A stretch of DNA of 7,551 nt from positions 1 through 7,551 of the forward strand of contig JAGGUU010000047.1 in assembly GCA_021158305.1 (NCBI GenBank). The letters are read 5' to 3'. Source of the stretch: Candidatus Bathyarchaeota archaeon. GTDB lineage: Archaea; Thermoproteota; Bathyarchaeia; Bathyarchaeales; DTEX01. The position numbers and the translations under genes are program-made. The number at the start of each line of letters is the position of its first letter. Position 1 is the first letter of the stretch. Shown here piece by piece: positions 1 to 6,065 of the stretch. The notes under the pieces are model-generated. The model made no database searches. It was given only the letters and a program-made list of their open reading frames with translations, and was not told where the DNA came from.

Positions 1-1292
1 ATGAACTAGTGAGAAGACACAAGAAATTCTTAAGGTCCTCTGACTTAATATATGGACTTTCTGGGCATAGATTTCTTGAAGAGGAAACGAAGGACGATAG
101 TCTTAAGAATCTAGATGATGTAGAGGCTTGTTTAAGGATTTATAAGAGGATACTACTGTCCATCTTGAGCGAATCTCCAGAATTAATCGATAGAACACAA
201 AAGATATTCTCTCAATACTCCATCAGTAGGGACTTTGAAATTAACGATTATGGCGAAGTCTCAATATGCGAGGCTAAGAGCAGAGCTTTAAAAAATTCAA
301 GAAATGAAAAAGTATCGAAGATTATAGATGAATTAAACGATGCCATAAGTGAGGTCTTTGGACATATCATAAAATCCAACGCGAATATTGATATATTGCT
401 GATGAAGCTTAAGCATGTCCTCAGACTGAACAAGAAGAAAGCCGAGGATTTGGGAATATACCCCAAGCTTCTTGGGACGTTAGCGACGAAGATACCGAAA
501 TCCCAGATTCATAAATTATACTCTGACTATTTAGAAGAGCTTGTTGAAGAGAAAACTAGGGAATTAAAAAAGGCACAGGAAGATCTTTTGAGATCTCAAA
601 GGCTGGCTGCTATTGGAGAGGCTGCAGCAATCGTTAGTCACGATATTAGAAACCCATTACAAGCAATTACATACTCACTTTACCTTGTGAAGAAGGAGCT
701 TGAGTCTTTCCCAAATGAAAATTTGAAGGAAATAGTGGATGTGATGGAGAAGCAGGTGGAGTATATAAACAAGATAGTTTCAGACCTGCAATATTATGCT
801 AAGCCGCTTAAACCTAGCATCAGAAGAACCAACTTAGTGAAGATGATTGAAGAGATAATTTCAACAGTGAAGATTCCGGAAACAATCAGGGTTGAGATTG
901 ATATTGAAGATATTTTCACCGATTTTCCGACGGATCCTGTTCTGATTAAGAGAGCACTCATAAACTTAATTATGAACGCTATCCAAGCGATGGAAAATGG
1001 AGGATTATTGAGGATACGTGCACATAGGGAAGGCGATTATGCTTTCATAAGCATTCAAGACACAGGAGTAGGTATTCCGGAGGAAAATTATGAGAAGATC
1101 TTCCAGCCGCTTTTCACCACTAAATCAAAAGGTCAAGGATTAGGATTAACAGTTTGTAAAAGGATAGTTGAGGCCCTTCACGGAAGCATAAGCTTTAAAT
1201 CAAAAGTTGGAAAGGGAACAACCTTCATTATTAAATTGCCATTAAAGGTTGCGGATCAACAGATTAAAGTGCGTTCAACAATAGCTAAATAG
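1..1292 (+). CDS. Histidine kinase, no membrane segment visible, 5' end probably outside the window
   Basis: Sensor histidine kinase that would autophosphorylate a histidine and pass the phosphate to a response regulator. Numbering from the GTG at position 9: a helical region of unknown type (1-165), a charged coiled-coil linker (about 170-200), a HisKA dimerisation/phosphoacceptor helix with H211 in HDIRNP, then a HATPase_c domain with N319/N323 (N box), D351 in DTGVGIP (G1 box), a PLFTTK segment (F box) and GQGLGL at 375-380 (G2 box). All catalytic motifs are intact. No transmembrane or signal segment is seen, so it appears cytoplasmic. The frame stays open upstream of the GTG (codons GAA CTA at 3-8) and no ribosome site fits in the 8 visible bases, so the protein probably continues to the left, perhaps into a PAS or GAF sensor. 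No response regulator gene is visible. The kinase assignment is firm; the signal is unknown. Confidence 0.92.
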   Translation, partial: ELVRRHKKFLRSSDLIYGLSGHRFLEEETKDDSLKNLDDVEACLRIYKRILLSILSESPELIDRTQKIFSQYSISRDFEINDYGEVSICEAKSRALKNSRNEKVSKIIDELNDAISEVFGHIIKSNANIDILLMKLKHVLRLNKKKAEDLGIYPKLLGTLATKIPKSQIHKLYSDYLEELVEEKTRELKKAQEDLLRSQRLAAIGEAAAIVSHDIRNPLQAITYSLYLVKKELESFPNENLKEIVDVMEKQVEYINKIVSDLQYYAKPLKPSIRRTNLVKMIEEIISTVKIPETIRVEIDIEDIFTDFPTDPVLIKRALINLIMNAIQAMENGGLLRIRAHREGDYAFISIQDTGVGIPEENYEKIFQPLFTTKSKGQGLGLTVCKRIVEALHGSISFKSKVGKGTTFIIKLPLKVADQQIKVRSTIAK

Positions 1293-1325
1293 GCTAATTA
1301 TCAGAAAAGGCGAAATAGAAACTTT
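1293..1325. terminator. Convergent intergenic gap, possible T-run terminator
   Basis: The histidine kinase (+) and the small membrane protein gene (-) end 33 nt apart, facing each other. The + strand has a short T run (ACTTTTTAT) at about 1321-1329, which overlaps the stop of the minus-strand gene. Archaeal termination often needs only a U-rich tract, so this could end the kinase transcript. No hairpin is evident. The role is inferred from position and composition. Confidence 0.35.
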
Positions 1326-1619
1326 TTATATTACTACTCCGGGAAAGAGGCCGAGTAAGACTAGCAGGTTATTTATTGCGCCGATAAACGACGCTGACGC
1401 GAGGCCGATTATGCAGAGATTCCACGGCCTTTTCTTAGGCAACGTAAGCGTAAGTATGGTTATCGCGCTCCAGAATATGAGGATCGCCCAGACCGGGCTG
1501 TATTGCGGGTGAGTTTCATAAAATCCAGTGTGAAAATTTAAGGCGTAAAATGTGGTTGTATAGTCTGAGAGTATTCCGCAGAGGGATATTAGGAAAGGAG
1601 CTGCCCACTTTTTCGTCAT
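1326..1619 (-). CDS. Small three-helix membrane protein, DUF5658-like
   Basis: Predicted integral membrane protein of 97 aa. Numbering from an upstream ATG at 1625 (99 aa): hydrophobic segments at about 8-29, 44-62 and 70-95, with the positively charged loop KKRPWN before the third. The first helix carries D21 and T23-T25, followed by E37 and HP at 39-40. This D-x-TTT...G-x-x-E-x-x-P arrangement resembles DUF5658-type small archaeal membrane proteins; that match is from memory and unverified. Of two ATGs 6 nt apart I chose the inner one (1619), because the GAGG at 1628-1631 lies 8 nt from it but only 2 nt from the outer one. The gene follows the winged-helix regulator by about 70 nt on the same strand, so co-transcription is possible. 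No function is known to me. Confidence 0.72.
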   Translation of the reverse strand: MTKKWAAPFLISLCGILSDYTTTFYALNFHTGFYETHPQYSPVWAILIFWSAITILTLTLPKKRPWNLCIIGLASASFIGAINNLLVLLGLFPGVVI

Positions 1620-1627
1620 CAACATCG

Positions 1628-1631
1628 CCTC
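1628..1631 (-). promoter_or_regulatory. Shine-Dalgarno GAGG deciding the membrane protein start
   Basis: On the minus strand AAGAGG precedes two in-frame ATGs. The spacing is 2 nt to the ATG at 1625 and 8 nt to the ATG at 1619, which favours the latter. Confidence 0.5.
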
Positions 1632-1636
1632 TTTAG

Positions 1637-1667
1637 TACATATTCTCGATACATATTTGTCGTATGT
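1637..1667. repeat. Short direct repeat TACATATT x2 plus inverted half, upstream of the membrane gene
   Basis: TACATATT occurs at 1637-1644 and again at 1650-1657, a 13-nt period. The second copy also pairs with TATGT at 1663-1667, as the inverted repeat ACATA-N7-TATGT. The cluster lies in the spacer just upstream of the membrane protein gene and downstream of the winged-helix gene. It could be an operator or merely A/T-rich chance. The repeats are seen directly; the function is speculation. Confidence 0.4.
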
Positions 1668-1688
1668 GCATTTTTCATTGTTTTGGTC

Positions 1689-1958
1689 TTATTTCAGATA
1701 GATCTCCTTTAAACCGTAGAATTGCTGGAGAAACTCGGATCCCTTACTTGTAGTCCTTATTATTTCAACGCCTTCTTTTGAAACAGTGATTAATCCAGCT
1801 TCTTCCAGTTTCCTTAGATACTCTTTTAACATCTTGAAGTTTAAGTTCGCCCCATAGACTATCTGGGTTTTTCTCGCACCTCTTCTCGCTATTCTTAATA
1901 TTTCAGCAATTATCTCGAGGCTGCTTCTTCTTTGCGAGAGACTACTTTTACTTAACAT
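1689..1958 (-). CDS. Winged helix-turn-helix transcriptional regulator, ArnR1-like
   Basis: Small DNA-binding protein of 89 aa from the chosen start, the usual size for single-domain archaeal wHTH regulators. The sequence RSSLEIIAEILRIARRGARKTQIVYGANLNFKMLKEYLRKLEEAGLI follows the typical pattern of the family called ArnR1-like winged helix (HTH_45): a first helix, an 'AxKTxIVYGANLNF' segment leading into the recognition helix, a second leucine-rich helix, a wing around VSKEGVEIIRTTSKG and a final helix. It has no ligand or membrane domain. A GTG at 1985 would add nine residues, but a perfect GGAGGT lies 8 nt before the ATG at 1958, so I start there. Its neighbour downstream, a small membrane protein, is a candidate target or partner. 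Whether it activates or represses cannot be told. Confidence 0.87.
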   Translation of the reverse strand: MLSKSSLSQRRSSLEIIAEILRIARRGARKTQIVYGANLNFKMLKEYLRKLEEAGLITVSKEGVEIIRTTSKGSEFLQQFYGLKEIYLK

Positions 1959-1966
1959 TTCTTCTA

Positions 1967-1972
1967 ACCTCC
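1967..1972 (-). promoter_or_regulatory. Shine-Dalgarno GGAGGT deciding the regulator start
   Basis: The minus strand reads GGAGGT, a full anti-SD match, 8 nt before the ATG at 1958. The site lies inside the longer frame that begins with GTG at 1985, which argues that the GTG is not the main start. Confidence 0.7.
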
Positions 1973-2000
1973 ATTTCTTAATCACCCTTCTAATAAAAAA

Positions 2001-2014
2001 TTTAATTTTTAAGG
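2001..2014 (-). promoter_or_regulatory. Candidate TATA/BRE for the winged-helix regulator
   Basis: The minus strand reads CCTTAAAAATTAAA here, a plausible BRE-plus-TATA element. Initiation about 25 nt downstream would fall near 1983. That gives a leader of about 25 nt carrying the GGAGGT site, with the upstream GTG (1985) left at or outside the transcript end. The surroundings are very A/T-rich, so this assignment is weak. Confidence 0.35.
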
Positions 2015-2020
2015 TTTTCT

Positions 2021-2109
2021 AGCCAAAAAGGTAACAAAAACAAATTATTTGACAAAAAAGAATTTATTTTTCCATTTTTGGAAGAAAATCTTCACAATCA
2101 GCCAAAAAG
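2021..2109. repeat. 10-bp direct repeat AGCCAAAAAG, two copies 79 nt apart
   Basis: AGCCAAAAAG occurs at 2021-2030 and 2100-2109 (CTTTTTGGCT on the minus strand). Both copies lie between the stop of the 189-aa gene and the start of the winged-helix regulator. Between them are oligo-A and oligo-T stretches and a weak inverted repeat, TTCC-N6-GGAA, near 2070-2083. The proximal copy lies just upstream of the candidate TATA box, where an archaeal regulator could act. An alternative reading is U-rich termination signals for the upstream gene. Function unproven. Confidence 0.45.
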
Positions 2110-2134
2110 AGAGAAGGACACCAAACCTTAACCT

Positions 2135-2179
2135 TCTACGGAAAAAGAAACATGACGACTGTAAGTTTTCAGAAAAAGC
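2135..2179 (-). terminator. T-rich tracts after the 189-aa gene
   Basis: Directly after the TAG stop the minus strand contains CTTTTTCTG and then TTTCTTTTTCC. These resemble archaeal U-tract terminators. No stable hairpin is visible. Confidence 0.35.
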
Positions 2180-2749
2180 CTAGCCGATGATTCCGCCATG
2201 AATTATCTTATCGTATGGCAACCCTAACTCTGAAGATAACCATCCGCGTAAGGCTTCAGGATTAGAGATAACATCGTATACGTAGCCGGCCTCTAAAGAG
2301 AGCCTTCTGCTCCAAGCAGTTAAGGTCTTCTTGGCAATGAGGCTTCTATCCTTGTTCATGATTAACATAAACTCAGGGATTCCATCAGAATATGTAAAGA
2401 TGAAGAGATCAGTAACCGAAGAGATCGTCACCCTATCCTCCGATATATTAAAAGCTACCAGTAATGCTCCTTGACTTGCAGTTTTGAAAGTTATCCAGTC
2501 ATTACATTTAATTCTGACAAGAGGACCATTAATTCCCTTAGCCTTAACAACAGACTTGACTTTTAATCCATCTAATCGCTCAAGAATTCTATTCAGTGCA
2601 TCCATCTTTTCATTGAAAATCGACAGATTCTGATAAGTCTCATCAAACTTCTCTATAATTTCTGAAAGCGTTTCCTCGTGATTTCTAAGGACATCTATTA
2701 TGAGGTCTAGAACGTCGATCTTTTCTCTGAATCTGGAGTGAATTGACAT
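2180..2749 (-). CDS. Hypothetical protein, N-terminal coiled coil plus unrecognised C-terminal domain
   Basis: I do not recognise this 189-aa protein. Residues 10-62 form a long amphipathic stretch with heptad-like hydrophobics (I11, L14, I18, L21, L28, I32, F35, L42, F45, M49, L52, L56, L59), consistent with a coiled coil that would oligomerise the protein. Residues 63-189 look like a compact alpha/beta domain. A basic strand (KVKSVVKAKG) comes first, then a conserved-looking segment with W85 and SQGALLVAFNI, alternating strands (RVTISSVTDLFIFTY), FMLIMNK, and a helical tail ending in HGGIIG. There is no signal peptide, membrane segment, metal cluster or nucleotide-binding motif. The ATG start is preceded by GGAG at 2761-2764, 11 nt upstream, and by a TATA-like box, suggesting its own promoter rather than membership of the endA transcript. 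It is a sound gene by length, start signals and composition; its function is unknown. Confidence 0.75.
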   Translation of the reverse strand: MSIHSRFREKIDVLDLIIDVLRNHEETLSEIIEKFDETYQNLSIFNEKMDALNRILERLDGLKVKSVVKAKGINGPLVRIKCNDWITFKTASQGALLVAFNISEDRVTISSVTDLFIFTYSDGIPEFMLIMNKDRSLIAKKTLTAWSRRLSLEAGYVYDVISNPEALRGWLSSELGLPYDKIIHGGIIG

Positions 2750-2791
2750 CTCTATTTACTCTCCAGTAGGAAGGTATTCTTTCTCGAGGAG

Positions 2792-2799
2792 CTTTTAAG
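2792..2799 (-). promoter_or_regulatory. Candidate TATA box for the 189-aa gene
   Basis: The minus strand reads ATTACTTAAAAGC, with CTTAAAAG at these positions. Initiation about 25 nt downstream, near 2770, would leave a leader of roughly 20 nt carrying the GGAG at 2761-2764. The spacing fits an archaeal promoter. It is not proven. Confidence 0.4.
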
Positions 2800-2857
2800 T
2801 AATGCGAAACCGATCTTAGAAGCTGAGATACGTAGATAATGACCAGAATAGGGCTAC

Positions 2858-2880
2858 CTTAACAGAAAAGTAAAGATTTT
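2858..2880 (-). terminator. T-rich tail after endA
   Basis: After the endA stop the minus strand continues AAAATCTTTACTTTTCTG, with two short T runs that could end the transcript before the promoter of the next gene. No hairpin is seen. Confidence 0.3.
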
Positions 2881-3438
2881 TTAAGCCTTAAACCATCTAA
2901 ATATGAGATATTCTATCTTGTTTCTTTCTAGGTCTGGGATAGCGATGATGAAACGTTTTCTAACGGTTGTAGCTAGTCTCCCAGCCCTCACAATCTCAGT
3001 AGCTGAAATCTCGTCTTTTCGACTCTTCACCGAGACCATATAAGGTGCATGGTCAATTCCAGGCCCACGCTTATAGACAGCGAAGTCACATCCATACTTA
3101 ACTCCGGGAGTAACTACTAATCCTTTTTCCCTCAAATCTCGATAAACAAGATACTTAAAGTCAAAGTCTTCATAGAGCTTTCTGGCTCTTTCCCTTAGGA
3201 CCTTTCGATCGACATCTCTTTTTTCAGAACCCTCAAAAACACGGATAAGTCCTTTCTCAACAAGGTATAATCCCTCCATCAGGTCTAGAATCAATGGAAC
3301 ATCAAAATCAGGACTTTTAGGTTTAGGTATGCCTAGAGGCTTCCCATAGAAGCCACGCTTGAATAATTCAGAGCCGCTCTTCGGATCCCAAACTATAAGA
3401 AAGTTTTCGACAAATTCAGCCTTGAATGGAGTCGACAT
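2881..3438 (-). CDS. endA: tRNA-splicing endonuclease EndA
   Basis: Cuts both ends of tRNA (and some rRNA) introns at bulge-helix-bulge motifs, leaving 2',3'-cyclic phosphate ends for RtcB ligase. Numbering from the ATG at 3438 (185 aa): an N-terminal domain with the typical LFKRGFYGKPLG segment (about 25-36), then the catalytic C-terminal domain beginning at YLVYRDLREKGLVV (96-109) and KYGCDFAVY (114-122). The catalytic triad is present: Y122, H130 (in IDHAPY) and K161 (in TTVRK). The H-to-K distance of 31 matches the Methanocaldococcus enzyme (H125-K156). It ends in EYLIFRWFKA, as in subunit-interface tails of the family. One compact domain with a full triad suggests the homotetrameric type. 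A GTG at 3456 overlaps the upstream stop by 1 nt (TAGTG) and would add six residues. I prefer the ATG, which has GAGG 12 nt upstream and fits the family N-terminus. Confidence 0.95.
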   Translation of the reverse strand: MSTPFKAEFVENFLIVWDPKSGSELFKRGFYGKPLGIPKPKSPDFDVPLILDLMEGLYLVEKGLIRVFEGSEKRDVDRKVLRERARKLYEDFDFKYLVYRDLREKGLVVTPGVKYGCDFAVYKRGPGIDHAPYMVSVKSRKDEISATEIVRAGRLATTVRKRFIIAIPDLERNKIEYLIFRWFKA

Positions 3439-3455
3439 CGATCGTCCGTCCCTCA

Positions 3456-4115
3456 CTATATGGCAAATGCTAATATTCGAGTTGCGTCGGCTGCATCTTC
3501 AATTCTATCCGCTGTGTCCTCCAAGAGCTGGATTATATCTCTCATCAAAAGCAACGTTGGAATTCCCATTTCACTATTAAGTATATTCATCTCCAACTCT
3601 CGATACATGTTATCCACTTTCCTCTCCGCAACTTCAACATCTTTAGCCTTCTCCAGAACCTTCGGTGATCCATAATTTAGCATAAGGAAAGTATCCCTGA
3701 GCTTCGTAAAGACGTCGAAGACTGCGCCAGCAAGATTTGACGTTTCTTTTCTCAAGTTTAATGGCACACTCCATCCCCGTTCGGTAAGCTGTGAAACCCT
3801 AAATGCTATCCCTTTGCAGAAGTCCGCTATCTCGCTGGTTACATCCGTGAATCTTAGAAAATCCTCTCTATTCAGCAATATTGCCCCTATCTCAACGAGT
3901 TCCTGAGCAACTGTCCGCTTCGAATCATCCACTTCATCGCCGAGTCGCTCAACCTCCTCATAAAGAGTAGATAGGAGACTACAATTCTCATCGGCGAAGG
4001 CGTCTACAAGCTGCATTACCTTCCGATAAACATCCATAACTTTCCTCAGATGCTCTTGACAAAGCCTGAGTGCTCTTCTCTTAGCTCGATGTTCAGCTTC
4101 TATCGGCAGAACCAA
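3456..4115 (-). CDS. DUF47 / PhoU-like protein (Pit accessory family)
   Basis: An all-helical 219-aa protein of the DUF47 (PhoU_div, TIGR00153) family, whose members often accompany Pit phosphate transporters and are thought to modulate them. The usual length is about 210-220 aa. Visible family marks are acidic metal-type motifs DEVDDSKR (60-67), FTDVTSEIADFCKGIAFRVSQL (89-110), ERKVDNMYRELE (164-175) and the C-terminal LMRDIIQLLEDTADRIEDAADATRIL (190-215), with the repeated ExxxD/DxxxD spacing of PhoU-like bundles. The start is a TTG at 4115: an in-frame TGA immediately precedes it, GAGG lies 10 nt upstream at 4126-4129, and the next in-frame ATG is 26 codons inside the first helix. It ends at TAG just before endA, so the two are probably co-translated. 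No pit gene is visible, so the usual partner is missing here. Confidence 0.9.
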   Translation of the reverse strand: MVLPIEAEHRAKRRALRLCQEHLRKVMDVYRKVMQLVDAFADENCSLLSTLYEEVERLGDEVDDSKRTVAQELVEIGAILLNREDFLRFTDVTSEIADFCKGIAFRVSQLTERGWSVPLNLRKETSNLAGAVFDVFTKLRDTFLMLNYGSPKVLEKAKDVEVAERKVDNMYRELEMNILNSEMGIPTLLLMRDIIQLLEDTADRIEDAADATRILAFAI

Positions 4116-4169
4116 TCAATATTCGCCTCATACATTAATGCTAATGATCCAATAAGAAATAGCACAAGA

Positions 4170-4183
4170 AGATTAAAAAATCT
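4170..4183. repeat. Perfect inverted repeat AGATT-AAAA-AATCT between glyS and the DUF47 gene
   Basis: A 14-nt palindromic element with 5-bp arms and a 4-nt loop. On the minus strand it reads AGATTTTTTAATCT. It lies 43 nt past the glyS stop, so it could be a weak U-rich terminator. It also sits about 55 nt upstream of the DUF47 TTG start, where TTTTTTAA could be its TATA box, with initiation near 4148. The sequence cannot separate the two roles. Confidence 0.45.
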
Positions 4184-4226
4184 AACTAATTATGAGAGAA
4201 ACCGATAGTTAAAGATTAAATAAGTT

Positions 4227-5969
4227 TTAGAGAGCCGTCCCTAAATCCTCGAAGTTCCTCTTGAAACGGAAATATTCCCACAATGCTTCTGAAAGGGATT
4301 TAATACTAGCCCTAACCTGCTTCCAAGAGTCCCTATCTCGAATGGTCACAGTTTCATCCTTTAAGGTCTGATAATCGATAGTTATACATAGAGGAACTCC
4401 TATCTCATCGAACCTTGCATATCGTTTACCGATAGATCCTGCTTCGTCATACTCAACAGAAAAACCTTCGTCAATCAATCTTTTATATAATTCTCTAGCC
4501 TTCTCAGGAAGCCCGTCCTTCTGGACTAATGGAAGCACCGCGAGCTGTACTGGGGCGATATCTCTAGGCAGCTTGAGGATTACTCTGCCATCCTTAATGG
4601 TGTATGCATACTCCAAAGCTACGTATGCCAATCTATCAGAGCCAAAGCTAGGTTCAATGACGTGAGGAATGAAACGCCGACCCGTCTCTTTAATCTCTCT
4701 TTCCTCAAACTCAACATGGCTTGGCAGAATCTTAAATTCTCCCGCCATGTAATAGCCCTGTTTCTTAAACTGCTTCTCAACTTCATTTGGGTCTGCCTTA
4801 GACAGAAAGTCTAAAACCTTATGCGCATCTCTCTTGAATGTTCTTCCAATTACAGAAATCACCGGCTTAATAACTCTCTCCTTTCTAACTCTTACATTTT
4901 CATGAGGTTTGAAGACTCTCAGATCCACCCCGCTTTCTCTCATATGACCTCTCAGATCGAAATCTGTCCGGTCATTAAATCCTGAAACCTCGACCCATCC
5001 CCAACGGTCAAGATATACTTCTTGATCGAATCCTTGAGAAGAATAATGAGCTCTTTCCCACTCGAGCTTCTCGATGAATCGCTGCTTATTCTCGGGGACT
5101 CCCAGATCCATCAGAAAACGCTTCGCCAAAGCCATGAAAAACGCCTGCCACTCAGATTTTATGTAGCCTTTACTCAGCGCCTCTTTAACCGTTAACTTGA
5201 CAGGTTTCTCTGAGCCCTTAAGCCTTTCCTCGGCGAGTACAAGGTTCAAAGTTTCATCTTCAACCTGTTCTAGAAGTGAACAGCGAGGATCTTCCGGATC
5301 GATGAAGAATTCAAGATCGATTATTGTGAATTCCCGCAGCCTCATCGGCCCCTGTCTTGGTGAAATCTCGTTTCTTAAGGCGTGACCGATCACGGCGAAT
5401 CCTGTTGGGAGCTTCTCTCTAACCTGCTCGTATAGACGCTTAAACTCCACAAAGATTGTCTGAGCTGCTTCCGGCCTACCATATCCGACGGCATCTGAGT
5501 ATGGACCTATAGTCGTCTTGAACATTGTAAGGAAATATTGAGGAGAGCCGAGATTGCCACCGCACTCCGGACATTTAACTCTATGCTTCTTCAACGCCTC
5601 AGCGATCTCTTTGAGAGTCATTTTCTCCGTCTCATGCGAGGGAAGATTAGCGAATTCTTGAAGTAAATGATCGGCTCTAAAGCGCTTTTTACATCTATCA
5701 CATTCAACCATGGCTTCTCTGAAGCTTTTGAGATGACCGGAGGCTACGTAGATTACTTCCGGGCCGATTATAGGAGTCTCAATTTCATATAGGCCTAAAC
5801 GGCGGAGAAAAATGTCTCTAAATTTATCTTCGATCTTTCTCTTCATGATGGCGCCGAGAGGACCCCAGTTTATAAAGCCACTTACGCCGCCATATATTTC
5901 ATAGGATGGCCAGAAGAAGCCTCTACGACGAGCTAGAGCGCTTATTTTCTCGTATTTATCCGAGACCAT
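4227..5969 (-). CDS. glyS: Glycyl-tRNA synthetase, archaeal/eukaryotic alpha2 type
   Basis: Class II aminoacyl-tRNA synthetase that charges tRNA-Gly with glycine using ATP; cytoplasmic. The 580 aa match the usual archaeal length. Domains in order: N-terminal SALARRRGFFWPSYEIYGG and GFINWGPLGA (10-40); motif 1 around EIETPIIGPEV (62-72); an insertion with a C90-x2-C93 and C133-x2-C136 zinc-finger pattern; the PYSDAVGYGRPEAAQTIFVEF segment (156-176); motif 2 with RNEISPRQGPMRLREF (199-214); a family-specific insertion; GFDQEVYLDRWGWVEVSGFNDRTDFDLRGH (313-342); motif 3 with IEPSFGSDRLAY (438-449); and a C-terminal anticodon-binding domain (about 470-565). ATG is the start, with GAGG 8 nt upstream (5978-5981). 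It lies 125 nt downstream of elp3 on the same strand. Nothing is truncated or unusual. Confidence 0.98.
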   Translation of the reverse strand: MVSDKYEKISALARRRGFFWPSYEIYGGVSGFINWGPLGAIMKRKIEDKFRDIFLRRLGLYEIETPIIGPEVIYVASGHLKSFREAMVECDRCKKRFRADHLLQEFANLPSHETEKMTLKEIAEALKKHRVKCPECGGNLGSPQYFLTMFKTTIGPYSDAVGYGRPEAAQTIFVEFKRLYEQVREKLPTGFAVIGHALRNEISPRQGPMRLREFTIIDLEFFIDPEDPRCSLLEQVEDETLNLVLAEERLKGSEKPVKLTVKEALSKGYIKSEWQAFFMALAKRFLMDLGVPENKQRFIEKLEWERAHYSSQGFDQEVYLDRWGWVEVSGFNDRTDFDLRGHMRESGVDLRVFKPHENVRVRKERVIKPVISVIGRTFKRDAHKVLDFLSKADPNEVEKQFKKQGYYMAGEFKILPSHVEFEEREIKETGRRFIPHVIEPSFGSDRLAYVALEYAYTIKDGRVILKLPRDIAPVQLAVLPLVQKDGLPEKARELYKRLIDEGFSVEYDEAGSIGKRYARFDEIGVPLCITIDYQTLKDETVTIRDRDSWKQVRASIKSLSEALWEYFRFKRNFEDLGTAL

Positions 5970-5977
5970 CGGGTAGC

Positions 5978-5984
5978 CCTCACC
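5978..5984 (-). promoter_or_regulatory. Shine-Dalgarno GGTGAGG for glyS
   Basis: The minus strand reads GGTGAGG; its GAGG core lies 8 nt before the ATG at 5969. It supports that start. Confidence 0.6.
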
Positions 5985-6065
5985 AATTCATAAGCCGCTA
6001 CAAATGAAATGCCCGACTACTTAGGAACTTACGTTTTAGTTTATCGACAAATAGATGAAGAGGGG

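Noticed and set aside
1986..2179. A small RNA or tRNA in the longest spacer
   Set aside because: No cloverleaf, no clear C/D or H/ACA box set and no strong stem. The region is A/T-rich, with short repeats only.
3359..3675. Plus-strand open frames of 73 and 71 aa opposite endA and the DUF47 gene
   Set aside because: Both are antisense to well-supported conserved genes, with low-complexity serine-rich products typical of reversed helical coding sequence.
1..4115. A phosphate-sensing system combining the histidine kinase with the PhoU-like protein
   Set aside because: The two genes are over 2 kb apart on opposite strands with five unrelated genes between and no transporter or response regulator. 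Nothing links them.
5197..5385. Plus-strand 62-aa open frame opposite glyS
   Set aside because: Antisense to the conserved motif 2 region of GlyRS; no independent support.
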